Source: Malachius bipustulatus
Taxonomy: Eukaryota; Arthropoda; Insecta; Coleoptera; Melyridae
Assembly (NCBI GenBank): GCA_910589415.1
Contig: OU342637.1
Location: 43,244,162 to 43,308,161 of the forward strand
Reading direction: 5' to 3'
Length of the DNA: 64,000 bases
Shown piece by piece: positions 32,827 through 44,902 of this stretch; within the stretch, counting starts at the first letter, position 1, and each line of letters opens with the position of its first letter. Below the pieces are notes generated by a model that had not been told where the DNA came from, did not search any database, and saw only the letters and a program-made list of their open reading frames with translations. The translations under genes were made by a program, and so were the position numbers.

Positions 32827-33440
32827 CTCTCCAAGTCCGTTTCCTTGAGAAATTTCAGGATTTTGAGAGGATCAAGGTCGGGTAAGTTCCCTGCCTCTAG
32901 CTGGTGGGTGCCCAGAACATTACTTCTTTTGAGTTCTATCGCATCGCAGTTGAGCAGCAGGTGACGTGGTGTCTCGTCTCCTTTCCCGCAGAATCTGCAG
33001 ACGCCATTTTCTTCTATGCCTAACTTCCTCAGGTGTTCCTTGAGCTTGCAATGCCCCGTTAGGAATCCCGTCAGTGTTCTGAGACGTTCCTTGCTGGAAC
33101 TCTCTCGGTTAAAATTCCCGAGAAGTTCTTTGGCTTGTCTCAACCTCGAGATGTTCCTCCAATGGGTTTCTCTCAGTTTTTCTTCTTCCTTTTAGAGTTC
33201 TGCTTGAAAAAAGTATCTTCCAAGCCACAGAATAGTTCTGGTCCTATGTAGGGTGTCGATGCTCCTTTTCTTGCCAATGAGTGGGCATTCTTCTTGCATT
33301 CGAGGTGGTCTCGAGCACAAGGATTGTTTGGATTGCCGACTGTCTTGACGGGTGACAAGCCCCGCTCGGTCAGCAGTCTGTTTTGCGGTGATGTCCCGCG
33401 ATTTCTTGGTTTTTTGTTTCTTACCATGGTTGATCCCAAG
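32827..33440 (-). pseudogene. LINE G ORF2 C-terminus: RNase H end and CCHC motif
   Basis: HSLARKGAS is the end of an RNase H domain of the I/R1/LOA type. After a frameshift near 33190 the typical C-terminal region follows with LTGFLTGHCKLKEHL and the zinc motif CRFCGKGDETPRHLLLNC. It is interrupted at 32827 by element B; its last codons are at 16198-16215. Confidence 0.75.
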
Positions 33441-33445
33441 AGTAG

Positions 33446-33691
33446 CTAGGGAAGGGTGTTCCACCTATGCAGAGCCCCGCATGCAGAGGTGAGGGGATTG
33501 ATACAGTGAGGTGCCCCCTGGTGCCCCAAGGTTGAATCCAGTAGGGGCTGGTCATCTATCCAGTCACGCATCCCATCAGCCTGGACCCCCGCCTTAGGAT
33601 TTAGTTTTTTTATTGAGGTTGTCTCCTCTTGGTTCCGGCGATTAAGCCCAGACCCCCTCATCTCTCTGTGCGCGGAACGTGACCACAACAA
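33446..33691 (-). pseudogene. LINE G ORF1 start (possible)
   Basis: Open frame of 81 codons on the same strand, downstream of a GC-rich 500 bp leader. It has no recognisable domain and ends near the junction with ORF2-derived DNA. Its position suggests the truncated start of ORF1 left by an internal deletion. Confidence 0.35.
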
Positions 33692-33998
33692 CAGATGATA
33701 CGGTATATCAGAGATTCCACAGTCGGACGTCTCTGGCGCCGTTGCCCCTAGTGCAGACCTTTAGTCACGACACGACAACTAGGTTAGGGGAGGTGGTTCG
33801 CGGCAGGGCTTTGTGAGCTACCAGTCTAGAATTTTACCTCCGACTAGCTCTATTACCACTGCTAACCCTACTCACTTCCGCTCATTGTAAGGCCTTCCCC
33901 CTATCCGCCACCTGGGGACGAGCCCGATGGGTACTCAACCGCAAGGGAACAAGTGGTCTACTCGTATTAATGATTTTTGATTACATATACTGATAACA

Positions 33999-34850
33999 TA
34001 CAGGGTGATTGATTGAAACGCCACATTAGAAAAAGTTCGACTTCCAAATGATCTAGGAATCTGAAATTTGAAACTTAGGCAACATACCTAATAACGAGTC
34101 AAAATGAAATATTACCAAGATGATAGAACATTTAAAATGGCGAAAGCAATGGCCATCTTTGTTTTTTTAAATGGGACACCCCATATATTATTGCATTTTC
34201 AGATCGTCTGAGAAAATGTAATAACAATGATGCTTATAGTTGTATTTTAAATTGAGTAGGCCATGAGTTATAAACAAGTGAAAATCGTGATTTTCCAACT
34301 TTAAAGACATTTACCACGAAAACGGCTCAAGATATCAGAAAACGGCTTACATGTCCCTATCTTAACTTTTTATAAGGCATCCAAATATGCAATTGAAATC
34401 TTTATACAAGGTGGTGAAAATTGTCAGATTTTTCATCACCCTGTATAAACATTTCAACTCTACAGTAGGATACCAGATGAAAAGTTAAGATAGGGACATG
34501 TAGCCGTTTTCTGATATCATGAGCCGTTTTCGTGGTAAATGTCTTTAAAGTTGGAAAATCACGATTTTCACTTGTTTATAACTCATGGCCTACTCAATTT
34601 AAAATACAACTATAAGCACCATTGTTATTACATTTTCTCAGACGATCTGAAAATGCAATAATATATGGGGTGTCCCATTTAAAAAAACAAAGATGGCCAT
34701 TGCTTTCGCCATTTTAAATGTTCTACCATCTTGGTAATATTTCATTTTGACTCGTTATTAGGTATGTTGCCTAAGTTCCAAATTTCAGATTCCTAGATCA
34801 TTTGGAAGTCGAACTTTTTCTAATGTGGCGTTTCAATCAATCACCCTGTA
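33999..34850. mobile_element. Foldback MITE D, copy 2 (852 bp)
   Basis: Same family as 16314-17168, with TACAGGGTGATTGATTGAAA ends in TA context and near-perfect arms. It lies just outside LINE G. Confidence 0.92.
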
Positions 34851-36098
34851 TAATGATACTTAATTATAATAGAAATTTCTCTATTAATAGTTGATTATGT
34901 ATCAAAAGAGTTTTAAGTTCCGAGGGATTGTTAAGTTGCCCGAGGTTATTAACATCCAATAACTCACGTGATAGATAAATAATTTTATTTCATAGAAAAT
35001 GAAATATAAAAACCAAATCTGTTGGTTTTTAAAATTAAACGAATGTTTTTAATAATTGAGTAAGCATGATTACTATGGATATTTCAACTGAAAAGTTTAT
35101 AGAAAATGACATATGAAATCCAAATATTGTTGGTTACCAGAATTAAACAAACGATGTTTATTGACAATTATTGTCGGTTTATTTTTGTTAATTCATTAGA
35201 GAGAGTTAAGGAGTAACAACAGCCCAGTATAACTCCCAAGGGAGTTAGGAATATGTTTATAGTTACGGTAACCCTTAACCAAGGGTTTATCTAGTTATAA
35301 TGTACTAGTATGAAATAAAATGGTTTACTGACTTTGGTAGCGTAACAGCTCTATATTTAATTGAATTATATTCTGAAAGTTGGTGTGACATTGGATGATG
35401 GATGATTTGAATCAAATGGTATCATCATATTTGTATGTGTTGGTTATCTGTAGACAGAAAAGTGAAATTAATTATTTAATCTTGTGATAGATAAGATTAA
35501 TTGAATTTCTTTGCCACTGTGATCAATATTTTAAATTAAATTTTCTTGAATGTGTAGAAATCCAAAGGAATTTAAATTATCAACAATACACAGTTAATTC
35601 TCTAGAGCAACTGAGAAAATGCTAAATAAATTATTGCATTGTGATCTAGTTAGCTCTGCTGAAATTAATTTAAATTTAGTCACTTGTTTTATTATCACTA
35701 TAGTTACTTGATACAGTTGGTACTAGATATCAATAATTTTAATATTCATTTACACTTGTCCGAAGATGCTTCATTGAAAGTAGCGAAACAGGTGTTACAT
35801 TACTAACCCATCAATATAAAGTAGAATTAAAACATTGTTGTTTTACTTATCATCAGTAATAATATAACTAATCTGGACTTTTTATAAGATCCCAATGTTA
35901 ATACGAATATGTAACAATAATAATCATTTATTGAATGGTTATCATTATCATATTATGAACATTGTATGCATGAAGTAACTATTAAAATGTAAAAAAAATA
36001 ATGAGTGACGAATCACTTTTGTGTAATTTGGCGATCCTTTAATCATTTTGAGTATCTTGTTAGATCTAGTTCACTTTAAAAGGGATATGATTTTTCAG
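34851..36098. other. Mocs1 intron, unique-looking AT-rich DNA
   Basis: No ORF or repeat structure recognised. It ends in a TTTTTCAG acceptor. Confidence 0.6.
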
Positions 36099-36347
36099 CA
36101 CAATTGAAGAAAATAAATAATTTAGAAACTGTGGCAATGACAACTAACGGGTTGGTTTTAACTAGACAGTTAGTAGCATTACAGAGAGCGGGTTTAGACA
36201 TTTTGAACATCAGTTTAGATACATTGAAACCAGAACGTTATGAAAAAATCAGCAGACGAAGAGGTTTCGAGAGAGTGATAATGGGAATTGACCTTGCCCT
36301 ACAACTGGGATATAACCCAGTGAAAGTCAATTGCGTAATGATGAAAG
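36099..36347 (+). CDS. Mocs1: Mocs1 exon: central TIM-barrel part
   Basis: This exon continues the MoaA-like frame in phase 1 after a 26.5 kb intron. It encodes the strand-helix repeats of the radical-SAM barrel with VAMTTNG and LDILNISLDTL, both conserved in MoaA, then FERVIMGIDLALQLG and KVNCVMMKG. The donor GGTACGTAC at 36348 again leaves phase 1. No disabling change is seen. Confidence 0.95.
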
Positions 36348-36429
36348 GTACGTACCTAATGTGATATTATATTGTTAGATTTATTTCTTTTTGAATTTAC
36401 GTACTTTTGATGAATTTTACTGCTATAAA

Positions 36430-36627
36430 CAGAGGAGAGTGGGGTTGGTTCGGACGAAGGCACATTCTGACATTTCAAATTTATCACCTTAGCAGATATA
36501 TTAGGTTGGTTATAAATATTCTGTTATAAATATCAAAAGTTCCGTGCTAATGCTACGAGAAATTCTCAAAAACTCGTTTTAACACGTTCACTGCACGGCT
36601 GATTTTTATAAAATATCATATTATAGT
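36430..36627. other. Possible end of a dispersed repeat (GGGG...TTCGGAC family)
   Basis: GAGAGTGGGGTTGGTTCGGAC at 36433 resembles the inverted sequence at 51965-51990 at the other end of the same intron. Otherwise intron DNA. Confidence 0.4.
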
Positions 36628-36639
36628 CCGGTCAAATTA

Positions 36640-37313
36640 GACCAAAAAATAAGAGTGAAGGTACATAAATTTACAACAAGCTGTAAATAAGTAAAATTGT
36701 TCAAAACATGATTAAAAATAAAAATTGAAAGTTCTCCATCGTTCCCGTACGTGGAAAAAAAAATTACTAAAGGTCAAAGGTCAAAGGTCAAAAAAATGTT
36801 TTTTTGCGATTTTCAGAAAAACGGTAAGTTTTATCACAAAATTACCCAAGACAAAAATTGTAGATCATAAAATTATCTATAAAAAACGTATTTATATTTT
36901 TTTTCCTAAGAGCCACCGTTTCTGAGATATAGCTGGGGAAACCACGTTAAAAAAACGCGCCATTGCACAGCAGGTGGCGTGGAAACGTATGATGACGATT
37001 ACAGCTTCTACAACTTTTTGAACAGCTATATCTCGGCGAAACGGTGGCTCTTAGGTAAAAAATTATTAATACATTTTTTAGAGATAATTTTATGATCTAC
37101 AATTTTTGTCTTAGGTAATTTTATGATAAAACTTAACCGTTTTGCTGAAAATCGCGAAAAAAACATTTTTTTTTTGTTTTGACCTGTTACTTTTAGTAAA
37201 TTTTTTCAACATACCTAATATAAGGTAAGGAACGAAAAAAAAATATTTTTAATTATGTTTTGAACAATTTTACTCATTTTCACCTTGTTGTAAATTTATG
37301 TATCTTTGAATGT
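36640..37313. mobile_element. Foldback element in the left end of piggyBac (about 0.67 kb)
   Basis: Arms about 36650-36945 and 37028-37305 are inverted copies (ACATAAATTTACAACAAG and complement; CACCGTTT...GAGATATAGCTG and complement). The loop 36946-37027 contains GTGGCGTGG. The ends are diverged, so boundaries are approximate. Confidence 0.75.
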
Positions 37314-37535
37314 CTAGCCCTTTCCAGCCCAAATTAAGTTAAAAAAAAAAAAAAAAAATTCTTCTGTGAATTTCTTCCGAAAATGATGTTTGAATACCTA
37401 CCTATCATATATATTTTTTTCACCAAAATGAAGAAAAAAAATTGATGATTGCAAATGGAGTCAATGGGAATAAAACACAAATTTTATTTAATATCAAGTT
37501 TTAAGAAAAAAATCAAGAAATGGAAAATTTAACAT

Positions 37536-38401
37536 TCATCTGGAATGAAAAGATAGAAAACCGTTTTTGTCCTTCGTCAAGCATAAAGGTATCGCGCATT
37601 TCACACAACCTGTTCGAGAATAAGCATTAATACAGTTCCTGCATCGTTTCTTAGGCTCAATGTGCATTGGAAAGTGGCCTATATTATCATATCTGATATC
37701 TTCAATAGGACTGACAACGACGTTCCTTTTGATTGGCGGTTCAAGAGTTTCGCGGAGAGAGTCCTGTGCTGAAGTTGGCCTTCCTCTCTTCTTTAAAAGA
37801 GTTTGGTCTTTTCTAATCAGAGCATGAACAATTTCAATTCTGTAAGTAATTAATCTTTTAAATTTTATTTCACTCTTGTCTCAATTGCGGCGATATAACA
37901 ACCATGCAATCACTATGCATAATATGTCGAGCAGTTGATAGAATATGCGCAAGTAAAATCGCTTCACTCCTAGTCGAATTTTGTATATTGCTACAAGCAT
38001 GTCGTTTAGATCTACCCCGCCCATATGCATGTTGTATTCTTTGATGACAGCAGGACGTGGCACTTCTATGTATTTCTTTTCTGACAGTGACCATCTTTTT
38101 ACCGTTTCAACAGGTTCAATCCCTTGATATGTTGATGCAACATGAACTGCCTTATTGTCAAACTACTTACAAACTGTTACATTGCTTTCTGATTCAGTTG
38201 AAAAATCATAAGAACCACGGCCTGATTTTTTCAGATCTGCATCTGATTTTAGTTTACACTGGGGCATTCTTGCGATTCTGACAGTTCCTGTACATAATAT
38301 GCCAATTTCCTTTAGATGGTAGAGGAGGTTGAATGAGGTGAACCAGTTGTCTATGATTACTTTGAAATTTTTGTGTTTGGGAAGATTGAAATGAATTATT
38401 G
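37536..38401 (-). pseudogene. piggyBac transposase, C-terminal part
   Basis: This contains the second catalytic Asp (VIIDNWFTSFNLL), the third (HMGGVDLNDM), a hydrophobic helical stretch and a C-terminal cysteine-rich finger (RCRNC, GCVKCAIPLCL). There is an in-frame stop near 38160 and another (RRN-stop) near 37881 before the cysteine-rich tail. It is cut upstream by the 38407-39341 insertion. Confidence 0.85.
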
Positions 38402-38406
38402 ACGTT

Positions 38407-39341
38407 GGCTCAATTAAAACGAACTATCTTACCCTTAGAGGGGAAAAATAGTCGTTGAGAGCATGAGACGGTAAAAGATAACAAGGGTCGTCGATTGAGT
38501 TGCAAATCTAAGAGGGTCAACAATAACAAGCGGGTCAGCAGAACAACAGGTACTCTTTATTTGAAAATAAATCACAGTTATGAATATTAAAAAAAAAATC
38601 ACAGATGTTAATTATCACAGACTCTTGAGCACGGTTAACAAATAATATAAAAACAAGAGCGTGCAGTTTAGCCGAATGAACTGATCGGTCAATAATTGAT
38701 CCACAAAGGCACTTAGCTTCGTATGGTTTCCAGGTACGAGGATGACGGTTTTCAGCCGGGAGTACGGATGGCACAGGTTCGGCGGCCAGCAGGTGAGCTG
38801 CTACCGGGTTAAATTAGGCCGCTCCGGCAGTAATCCAGTTATGGTTCAATGGATCCAGTACCTTCGGTGCAAGGAAAACGTTAACTGGTTGGAGACTTGA
38901 CCTTCCAGATTGGCTCCAGGAGAACTTGCTTCGGTACGAGAAAGTGGACTTTGCAGGAAAACTTGCGTCGGTATGAAATAGTGGCGTCGGTACGAAAAAG
39001 TGGCGTCGGTACGAAAAAGCAAGCCAAAAACGTAGGTGATGTTCCCAATATTTGAACGGTAAGTTCAAGACGCCATTATGTGAATTATTCGCGACAGGTG
39101 TTTGCGGGAATCTTCTTCAGCGAATTCCAGAAGCGAAAAGAAACGTTAATCTCAGGTATCGGCGCACCGGATTGAAACTCGACAGTCGAGGTCGACGAAA
39201 CTCGACAGTCGAAGTCGACGAATCTCGAAGCCTCCAGCCGGCCGTGTTTGCATCGCACTAAAAGCCACCATCACTCACTTATCGCGCGCGCACCGCAGTT
39301 GTCTCCGTGTCGCTGGCATTTAGCCGGTACGTACAAAATGT
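38407..39341. mobile_element. Unclassified 935 bp insertion with 5 bp target duplication
   Basis: It splits the piggyBac frame between the first and second catalytic Asp. ACGTT stands on both sides (38402-38406 and 39342-39346), and removing the segment plus one copy restores the frame. It has no coding frame of note. There is an AATAAA-type signal in minus sense near 38570, two tandem GGCGTCGGTACGAAAAAG units near 38990, and related ACTCGACAGTCGA units near 39176. A solo LTR is possible, but the ends are not clean TG...CA. Confidence 0.65.
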
Positions 39342-39346
39342 ACGTT

Positions 39347-39821
39347 ACAAGATTTTCGACTAAACGTACAACAACATCACCACTAATACCAAGAAGTGTT
39401 GAATTTTTTACAGTATCTTTTCCTACATAAATTTCAAAATCGTGGATGATTCCACTGACTCCTGCGCGAGCAAATACTTTTATGCCCCATTTGTGTGGCT
39501 TGTTCTTTATGAACTGTTTCAAGGAGCTGTTACCTTTAAATGGTGTCATGATCTCATCTACAGAATGATATTCCTCAGGTTCAATTTTTATGAAATTATT
39601 TCTCAGTGCTTCAATGAAAGGGCGCACTTTGAACAGCTTGTCATAATTTTCATCGCCACGCAATGTCATGTTTGTATTGTCATTTAGATGAATGGTACTT
39701 CTTAGCTTATCAAACCTATTGCGTGACATAACATCAGCAATGGGCGAAAATCTCGTCTCTCCTGCCCAGTACATCCTATAGCTGGGCATTCTCACAACAC
39801 CTGTCAGTATATCGATTCCAA
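39347..39821 (-). pseudogene. piggyBac transposase, central part
   Basis: Begins FLGIDILTGVVRMPSYRMYW, then FDKLRSTIHL and VDEIMTPFKG with the first catalytic Asp, then KPHKWGIKVFARA and GDVVVRLVENL. The frame is open. It is bounded by LINE E on one side and the 935 bp insertion on the other. Confidence 0.9.
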
Positions 39822-39933
39822 GGAATTGGTCTCAATAGTTAAAAGTGTATAGTAAATAAAGTGAAAAATATAATATAATCGCCAAGCAGACCGACGGGCC
39901 GCTGCTCGTTGGTCACCTTACTGGACAATAGGT

Positions 39934-41056
39934 ATGAGCAATAAAGATGAACTTAATTTAAATGTTAATTTAATTGACGTCGATTCCGCTGATGAATCGG
40001 CAACTGCCAGCTCACAATCACATAAAAGAAAAGGCTATCACTTATCTCCTGATATCAGTATCAGTAACCATCAGAAAAAATATGTCCTGGATCCATCGCA
40101 GTTAATTTCACAAAATAAATACTACCTACCAGAAAAACTACAATCAAAACTAGATGATAGTTACGCTGAAACAAACAATACTCCTGTTAAGAATAAAATA
40201 CCCCCCATATTTCTTCACAATGCAAATGACTATAAAGCTGTTAGAGATGATATTAAACAGGTCATAGGAAATGAAGAGTTCACATTGCAATGCAAAACTA
40301 ACTCAATAAAAGTGAACCTAAATAACTCTGCAGACTATCGGAAATTAACCGCATTCTACGACCAACAGAATACACAATACCACACGTTCCGTAATCCAGA
40401 AGACACATATTTATCAGTTGTTATAAGAAATTTATCTGTATCACTAACAACCGAAGAAATTCACGCGGAGCTCTCCAAAACTTACTCTGTTAAAAAAGTT
40501 ACTCGCCTTCTCAACAGAGATAAATTCCCGATGCCTATGTGTGTAGTATCTTGCAAGAGAAGACGAATCAAATGAAATTTTAAACTTAACAAAACTTGAT
40601 CACTCCATAGTGTCCGTGGAGCCACGAAGAAAATCTAAGGACATCCCACAGTGCATTAGACGCCAACGCTTTGGGCACACCAAAAACTATTGCAAACTTC
40701 AGCCTCGATGCGTCAAATGCTCCGAAAACCATCATTATACTCAATGCCTTCGAAAATCGGGAGAAACACCCACCTGCGTCAACTGCGGGGAAAACCACAC
40801 GGCCAATTATAGAGGTTGCCCCTATTTCTCAGACTTGAAATCTAAAATAGAAAAACAACAAAACCAACGTAATCCTAATACTTCTCAGCTCACGAACCGT
40901 CTCAATCTACCAACAGCCTCACAGATAAACTCCAATCAGCAAATCAGTTATCCCAATCAGAATCAATCACGCCACACTTATTTCCGAAATCAACGCTCAA
41001 ATCTAACCTACTCAGAAGCCACCAAAAATAACCTCAACCAATCAAATCCAAATTAA
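39934..41056 (+). pseudogene. LINE E ORF1 (Gag-like, three zinc knuckles), frameshifted
   Basis: The N-terminal part is open to 40575. A frameshift near 40552 moves the frame to 40586-41056. This part has the pre-knuckle domain typical of Jockey gag and knuckles at about 40655-40820: RRQRFGHTKNYC (first Cys pair damaged), CVKCSENHHYTQC and CVNCGENHTANYRGC. The C-terminus is rich in Asn and Gln. Confidence 0.85.
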
Positions 41057-41194
41057 AACCTAATGAATAGCCTTGTAGAGCAAGTAATTGAAATGATTAC
41101 TCCATATATGAACAAAATCAAAGAGTTTATAAGCACAATGATTAAATCACTGTTTATTCAGACCAAATTATACTTTTAAATCAGATAACAATTG

Positions 41195-44100
41195 CAAACT
41201 AGAATGCAAATGGACTAAAGCAAAAACGCTCGACGTTTATCCACTTTCTTATCAATCATAACGTTGACATTGCCTGTATCACTGAAACTCATTTAAAATC
41301 AGCGCAAACGCTGAAAGTTCCTGGATACAAAATCTATAGAAACGATCGCGAAGCTGAAGAAGCCTCAGGAGGTGCTGCTATCATAATCAAAAACTCTTTA
41401 AAACATTGCCAACAACCCCTACCAGCACTTACCACAATTGAAGCCGTTATGATACAAGTCGAATTTGCAGATGACAATAACATAAATATTGCCTCCGCCT
41501 ATTATAGGTCTCCAAATAGAAATCAGTTCCAACAAGATCTACAAAATATATTTAATAACATAAATTGCCTACTTCTTTTTGGTGACCTAAATGCCAAAAA
41601 CACTATTTGGGGATGTAGAGCGAACAACAGGGCAGGGGGTGTGTTATATAACCTGTCAGTCCTACATAACATTATTGTGTCAGCACCAAATGAATACACA
41701 TACTTTCCATTTAGAAGCGATCACCAACCTGATATTTTAGACATAGCCCTAATCAAAAACTTCAACGCTCCCTTACATCACCAAGTATACAGGGTGTCCC
41801 AAGATTTCTTTATCAAGGGATATCCACGTTATTTCAAAAAATAAACAAATGAAATTCGGGAAATTTCAACCATACCCCTAAGGCTTTTCAGCTGCACCCT
41901 CAATGCCCCTTTGCGCCTTACCACCCCTAAGTAATCATCCCCTACTTTTTTTTTTTCGAATGACACCCGCATATTTTTTTTGCTCGGCAGGATTGTTGAC
42001 TTCTTTCTGAATACAATGTCATACGATTTTTTTAAATCGAGACATATCTAGCACGCCGAAAACAATAGAATATCACAACAAACGAGGATCGTCAAGGAGT
42101 TGCAATTGCTTGTTTTTTGTGTTAATGTTTCCTCCAACCACCTTAACTAGTAATACCGGTGTTACTGGATTAGGTGTTAATAATAATAATTGCTTCTGTG
42201 ATTTTAATGTCATATTAAATGTTAATTGTTATTCCTTGACAACCCTCGTTTGTTATGATATTATATTGTTTTTAGCGTGCTAGATATGTCCCGATTTAAA
42301 AAAATCGTGTGACATTGTACTTATTCAGAAAGAAGTCAACAATCCTGTCGAGCAAAAAAAATATGGGGGTGTCATTTGAAAAAAAAAGTAGGGGATGATT
42401 ACTTAGGGGTGGAAAGGCGTAAAGGGGCATTGAGGGTGCAGCTGCAAAGCCTTAGAGGTATGGTTGAAATTTCCCGAATTTCATTTGTTTATTTTTTGAA
42501 ATAACGCGGATATCCCTTGATAAAGAAATCTTGGGACACCCTGTATACCGAACTCGACTCCGATCATCTGCCAGTTATTACAGCATTTATAGAAAAACCA
42601 AAACTAAAAGCGTCCCCACCTCGACTAATAAATGGCATAGTCAACTGGGAGCTCTTCCAAACTGGAATTGATGATAATTTAAAATTTCCACAAGAGAGAT
42701 ATGATAAAGAGAGCATTAATACGTATTTATTGCACTTTACCAAAGTAGTCGTTACGTCGATTCATAATTCAACATCACTAACAAAACGACGGCCAAACCC
42801 AGGCCACCAAAGTACTCCAGGATACATTTTAAATCTTATTAAGCAAAAACATGCAACACGCAGATTATGGCAAATAAATCGCTCCCCCAACTAAAATACA
42901 ACTTGAACAGGCTAACCCGTCAAGTCAAATGGAAACTTGATAACTACCGAATTAAATGCTATCAAGAGTACGTCGCAGAACTGAACCCAAGTGATCACTC
43001 CCTGTGGAAGGCAACAAAACGCATCCTACGTCAACCAACCATAATGCCACCAATTATAGCGTCCGGAAACACTTACGCCACCGACCGAGAAAAATGTCAG
43101 GCTTTTGTTAACCATCTATCAGAAACGTTTACAATCTCAGATAACGACGACCAAACACAATTTACCAGACATGTAAATGAAACAATTTCGACCTTAGCTC
43201 GCATAGATCTAGCAAATGTCAAAACAACCTCAGGAGATGAAATCCAAGAAATAATTAGTAATCTCCAATTGAAGAAAACCCCCGGATATGATCTGATTCC
43301 TAATATGGTATTCAAACAGCTAAGTGGAAAAGCACTGGAGTATCTGTCCATTATCTTCAATCGATGTCTATCAGTTGGGTATTTTCCAAAACTCGGGAAA
43401 CACGCCGAAATCATTCTCTTTCACAAACCAGGGAAGCCAAAATCCAGTGCAAGCAGCTATAGACCAATAAGCCTATTAACCACTCTGTCCAAAGTATTTG
43501 AGAGAATTACTTACACTCGCTTATCTGAGTTTGCCACGGACCAATCAATAATCCCTCCCTACCAGTTTGGTTTTAAATCCAATCACTCCACAACTCACCA
43601 ACTTTTGCGTTTAACGGAAATAATCCAGAGAGGCTTTGAAGCGAAGAAACATACAATTATTGTCTTCTTAGACATACAACAGGCATTTGATAAAGTATGG
43701 ATAAATGGATTAATTTATAAACTAATTAAGCTAAGAATACCTACTTACCTACTCCATGTCCTTACCTCATTTTTATGCGAACGAACATTCAATGTCAGAA
43801 TAAATGGCGAGCACTCAGAAGTTAAAATATTAGGGCTGGAGTACCACAAGGATCAATTCTAGGACCCATACTTTTCAATTTGTATCTATCGGACATGCCA
43901 CAACCGGGTAACACCATCATTTCAATGGATGCTGATGACACGGCTCTCATATCACAAGAATCAGATATTAATATTGCTGCTACCACCCTACAGACAGCCA
44001 TCAACTGACAGGCTTAGCACATATTATGATAAGTGGAAAATAAAACTCAATGCAAGCAAATGCGAAGCCAAAATCTTCACGCTAAGAAGACCAGCTGATC

Positions 44101-44669
44101 CTCCCCTAATAATATTAAACGACCATCCAATACCATGGAATCCATCAGATACCACAGTCAGATACCTTGGACTCCATTTGGACAGGAAGCTAAGTTTTAG
44201 AGCTCATGTAAATAAGAAACTCAACGAAGCATATGCACGTCTTGTGATGCTGTACCCGATCCTAAACAAGAAATCCGAACTGAAGCTTGAATGTGCAGTT
44301 CTAATATACAAATCAATCCTAAGACCTATGATTATGTATGCCTGCCCCGTTTGGAGCACAACCTGTAAAACGAACGTAAAGAAGATCCAAACATTCTAAA
44401 ACAAAGTACTGAGAATAGCAACGCACGCTCCTTGGTTTATACGAAGTACCCAGATCCACAGAGAGACGTCAACCCCATATATCTCAGATTACATTTCTAA
44501 AATTACCAAGAAATTCCTTAAAGATCTACACAAGTGCCCAGCAACCGAACTCTATAGACTAGGGAGCAAAACCCAACAAAGAAGACTTAAGAAACGCCTA
44601 CCACAAGATCTTTATTTATCCAGCGATTCTGATGACAATGAATATGACGCCAGTCAACACGTAAGATAA
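41195..44669 (+). pseudogene. LINE E ORF2: endonuclease and reverse transcriptase, broken
   Basis: The endonuclease region is at 41195-41787 and 42550-42600 (NANGLKQKR, CITETHLKS, LLFGDLNAKNTIWGC, LDSDHLPVI), with a TAG replacing the expected Trp before NANGL. The RT is at about 42900-44000 (YRPISLLTTLSKVFER, FLDIQQAFDKVW, GVPQGSILGPILFNLY). The catalytic loop reads MDADDTAL, with Asp where Tyr is usual. The C-terminal region is at 44030-44669 (KWKIKLNASKCEAKIF). A foldback splits the endonuclease and frameshifts occur near 42890 and 43835. Confidence 0.9.
41788..42545. mobile_element. Foldback MITE F (758 bp) in LINE E endonuclease
   Basis: TACAGGGTGTCCCAAGATTT at 41788 and its complement ending at 42545, with TA duplication. 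The arms are almost the full length, and the central loop is near 42110-42240. Confidence 0.92.
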
Positions 44670-44902
44670 CATGAAAACTGCTGATATCAACATTGTTACT
44701 AATCATTGTTATATTGCATTCATCTATATACTCGTATTTATCTGCTTATTTACTATTAGGTATTTCTCCGGCTATGCTGGATACACAATTATGTAACCCT
44801 GTTACCCCATTGTCCTTCTTTTCACCGTACCAAACTGTGATAATTTACGTTAAGTTCCTTTAAATACTTATGATCTCAACCTTGTATAATATGTAATATT
44901 TG

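Larger units (their letters stand above)
32827..33947 (-). mobile_element. LINE G, internally deleted, target of element B
   Basis: GC-rich 5' leader and start of ORF1 (about 33446-33947) are joined to the RNase H and C-terminal end of ORF2 (32827-33440). A 14 bp direct repeat GTAGACCACTTGTT (minus sense) stands at its 5' end (33948-33961) and at its displaced 3' end (17171-17184, with an inverted copy at 16034-16047), which fits a LINE target duplication. Element B sits five codons before the ORF2 stop. Confidence 0.7.

Noticed and set aside
36725..36925. 66-codon + frame upstream of piggyBac
   Set aside because: Lies in the arm of a foldback; Lys/Phe-rich composition reflects AT-rich repeats.
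38535..39261. Several 60-85 codon frames inside the 935 bp insertion
   Set aside because: Low-complexity, overlapping on both strands and inside a non-coding insertion; no family resemblance.
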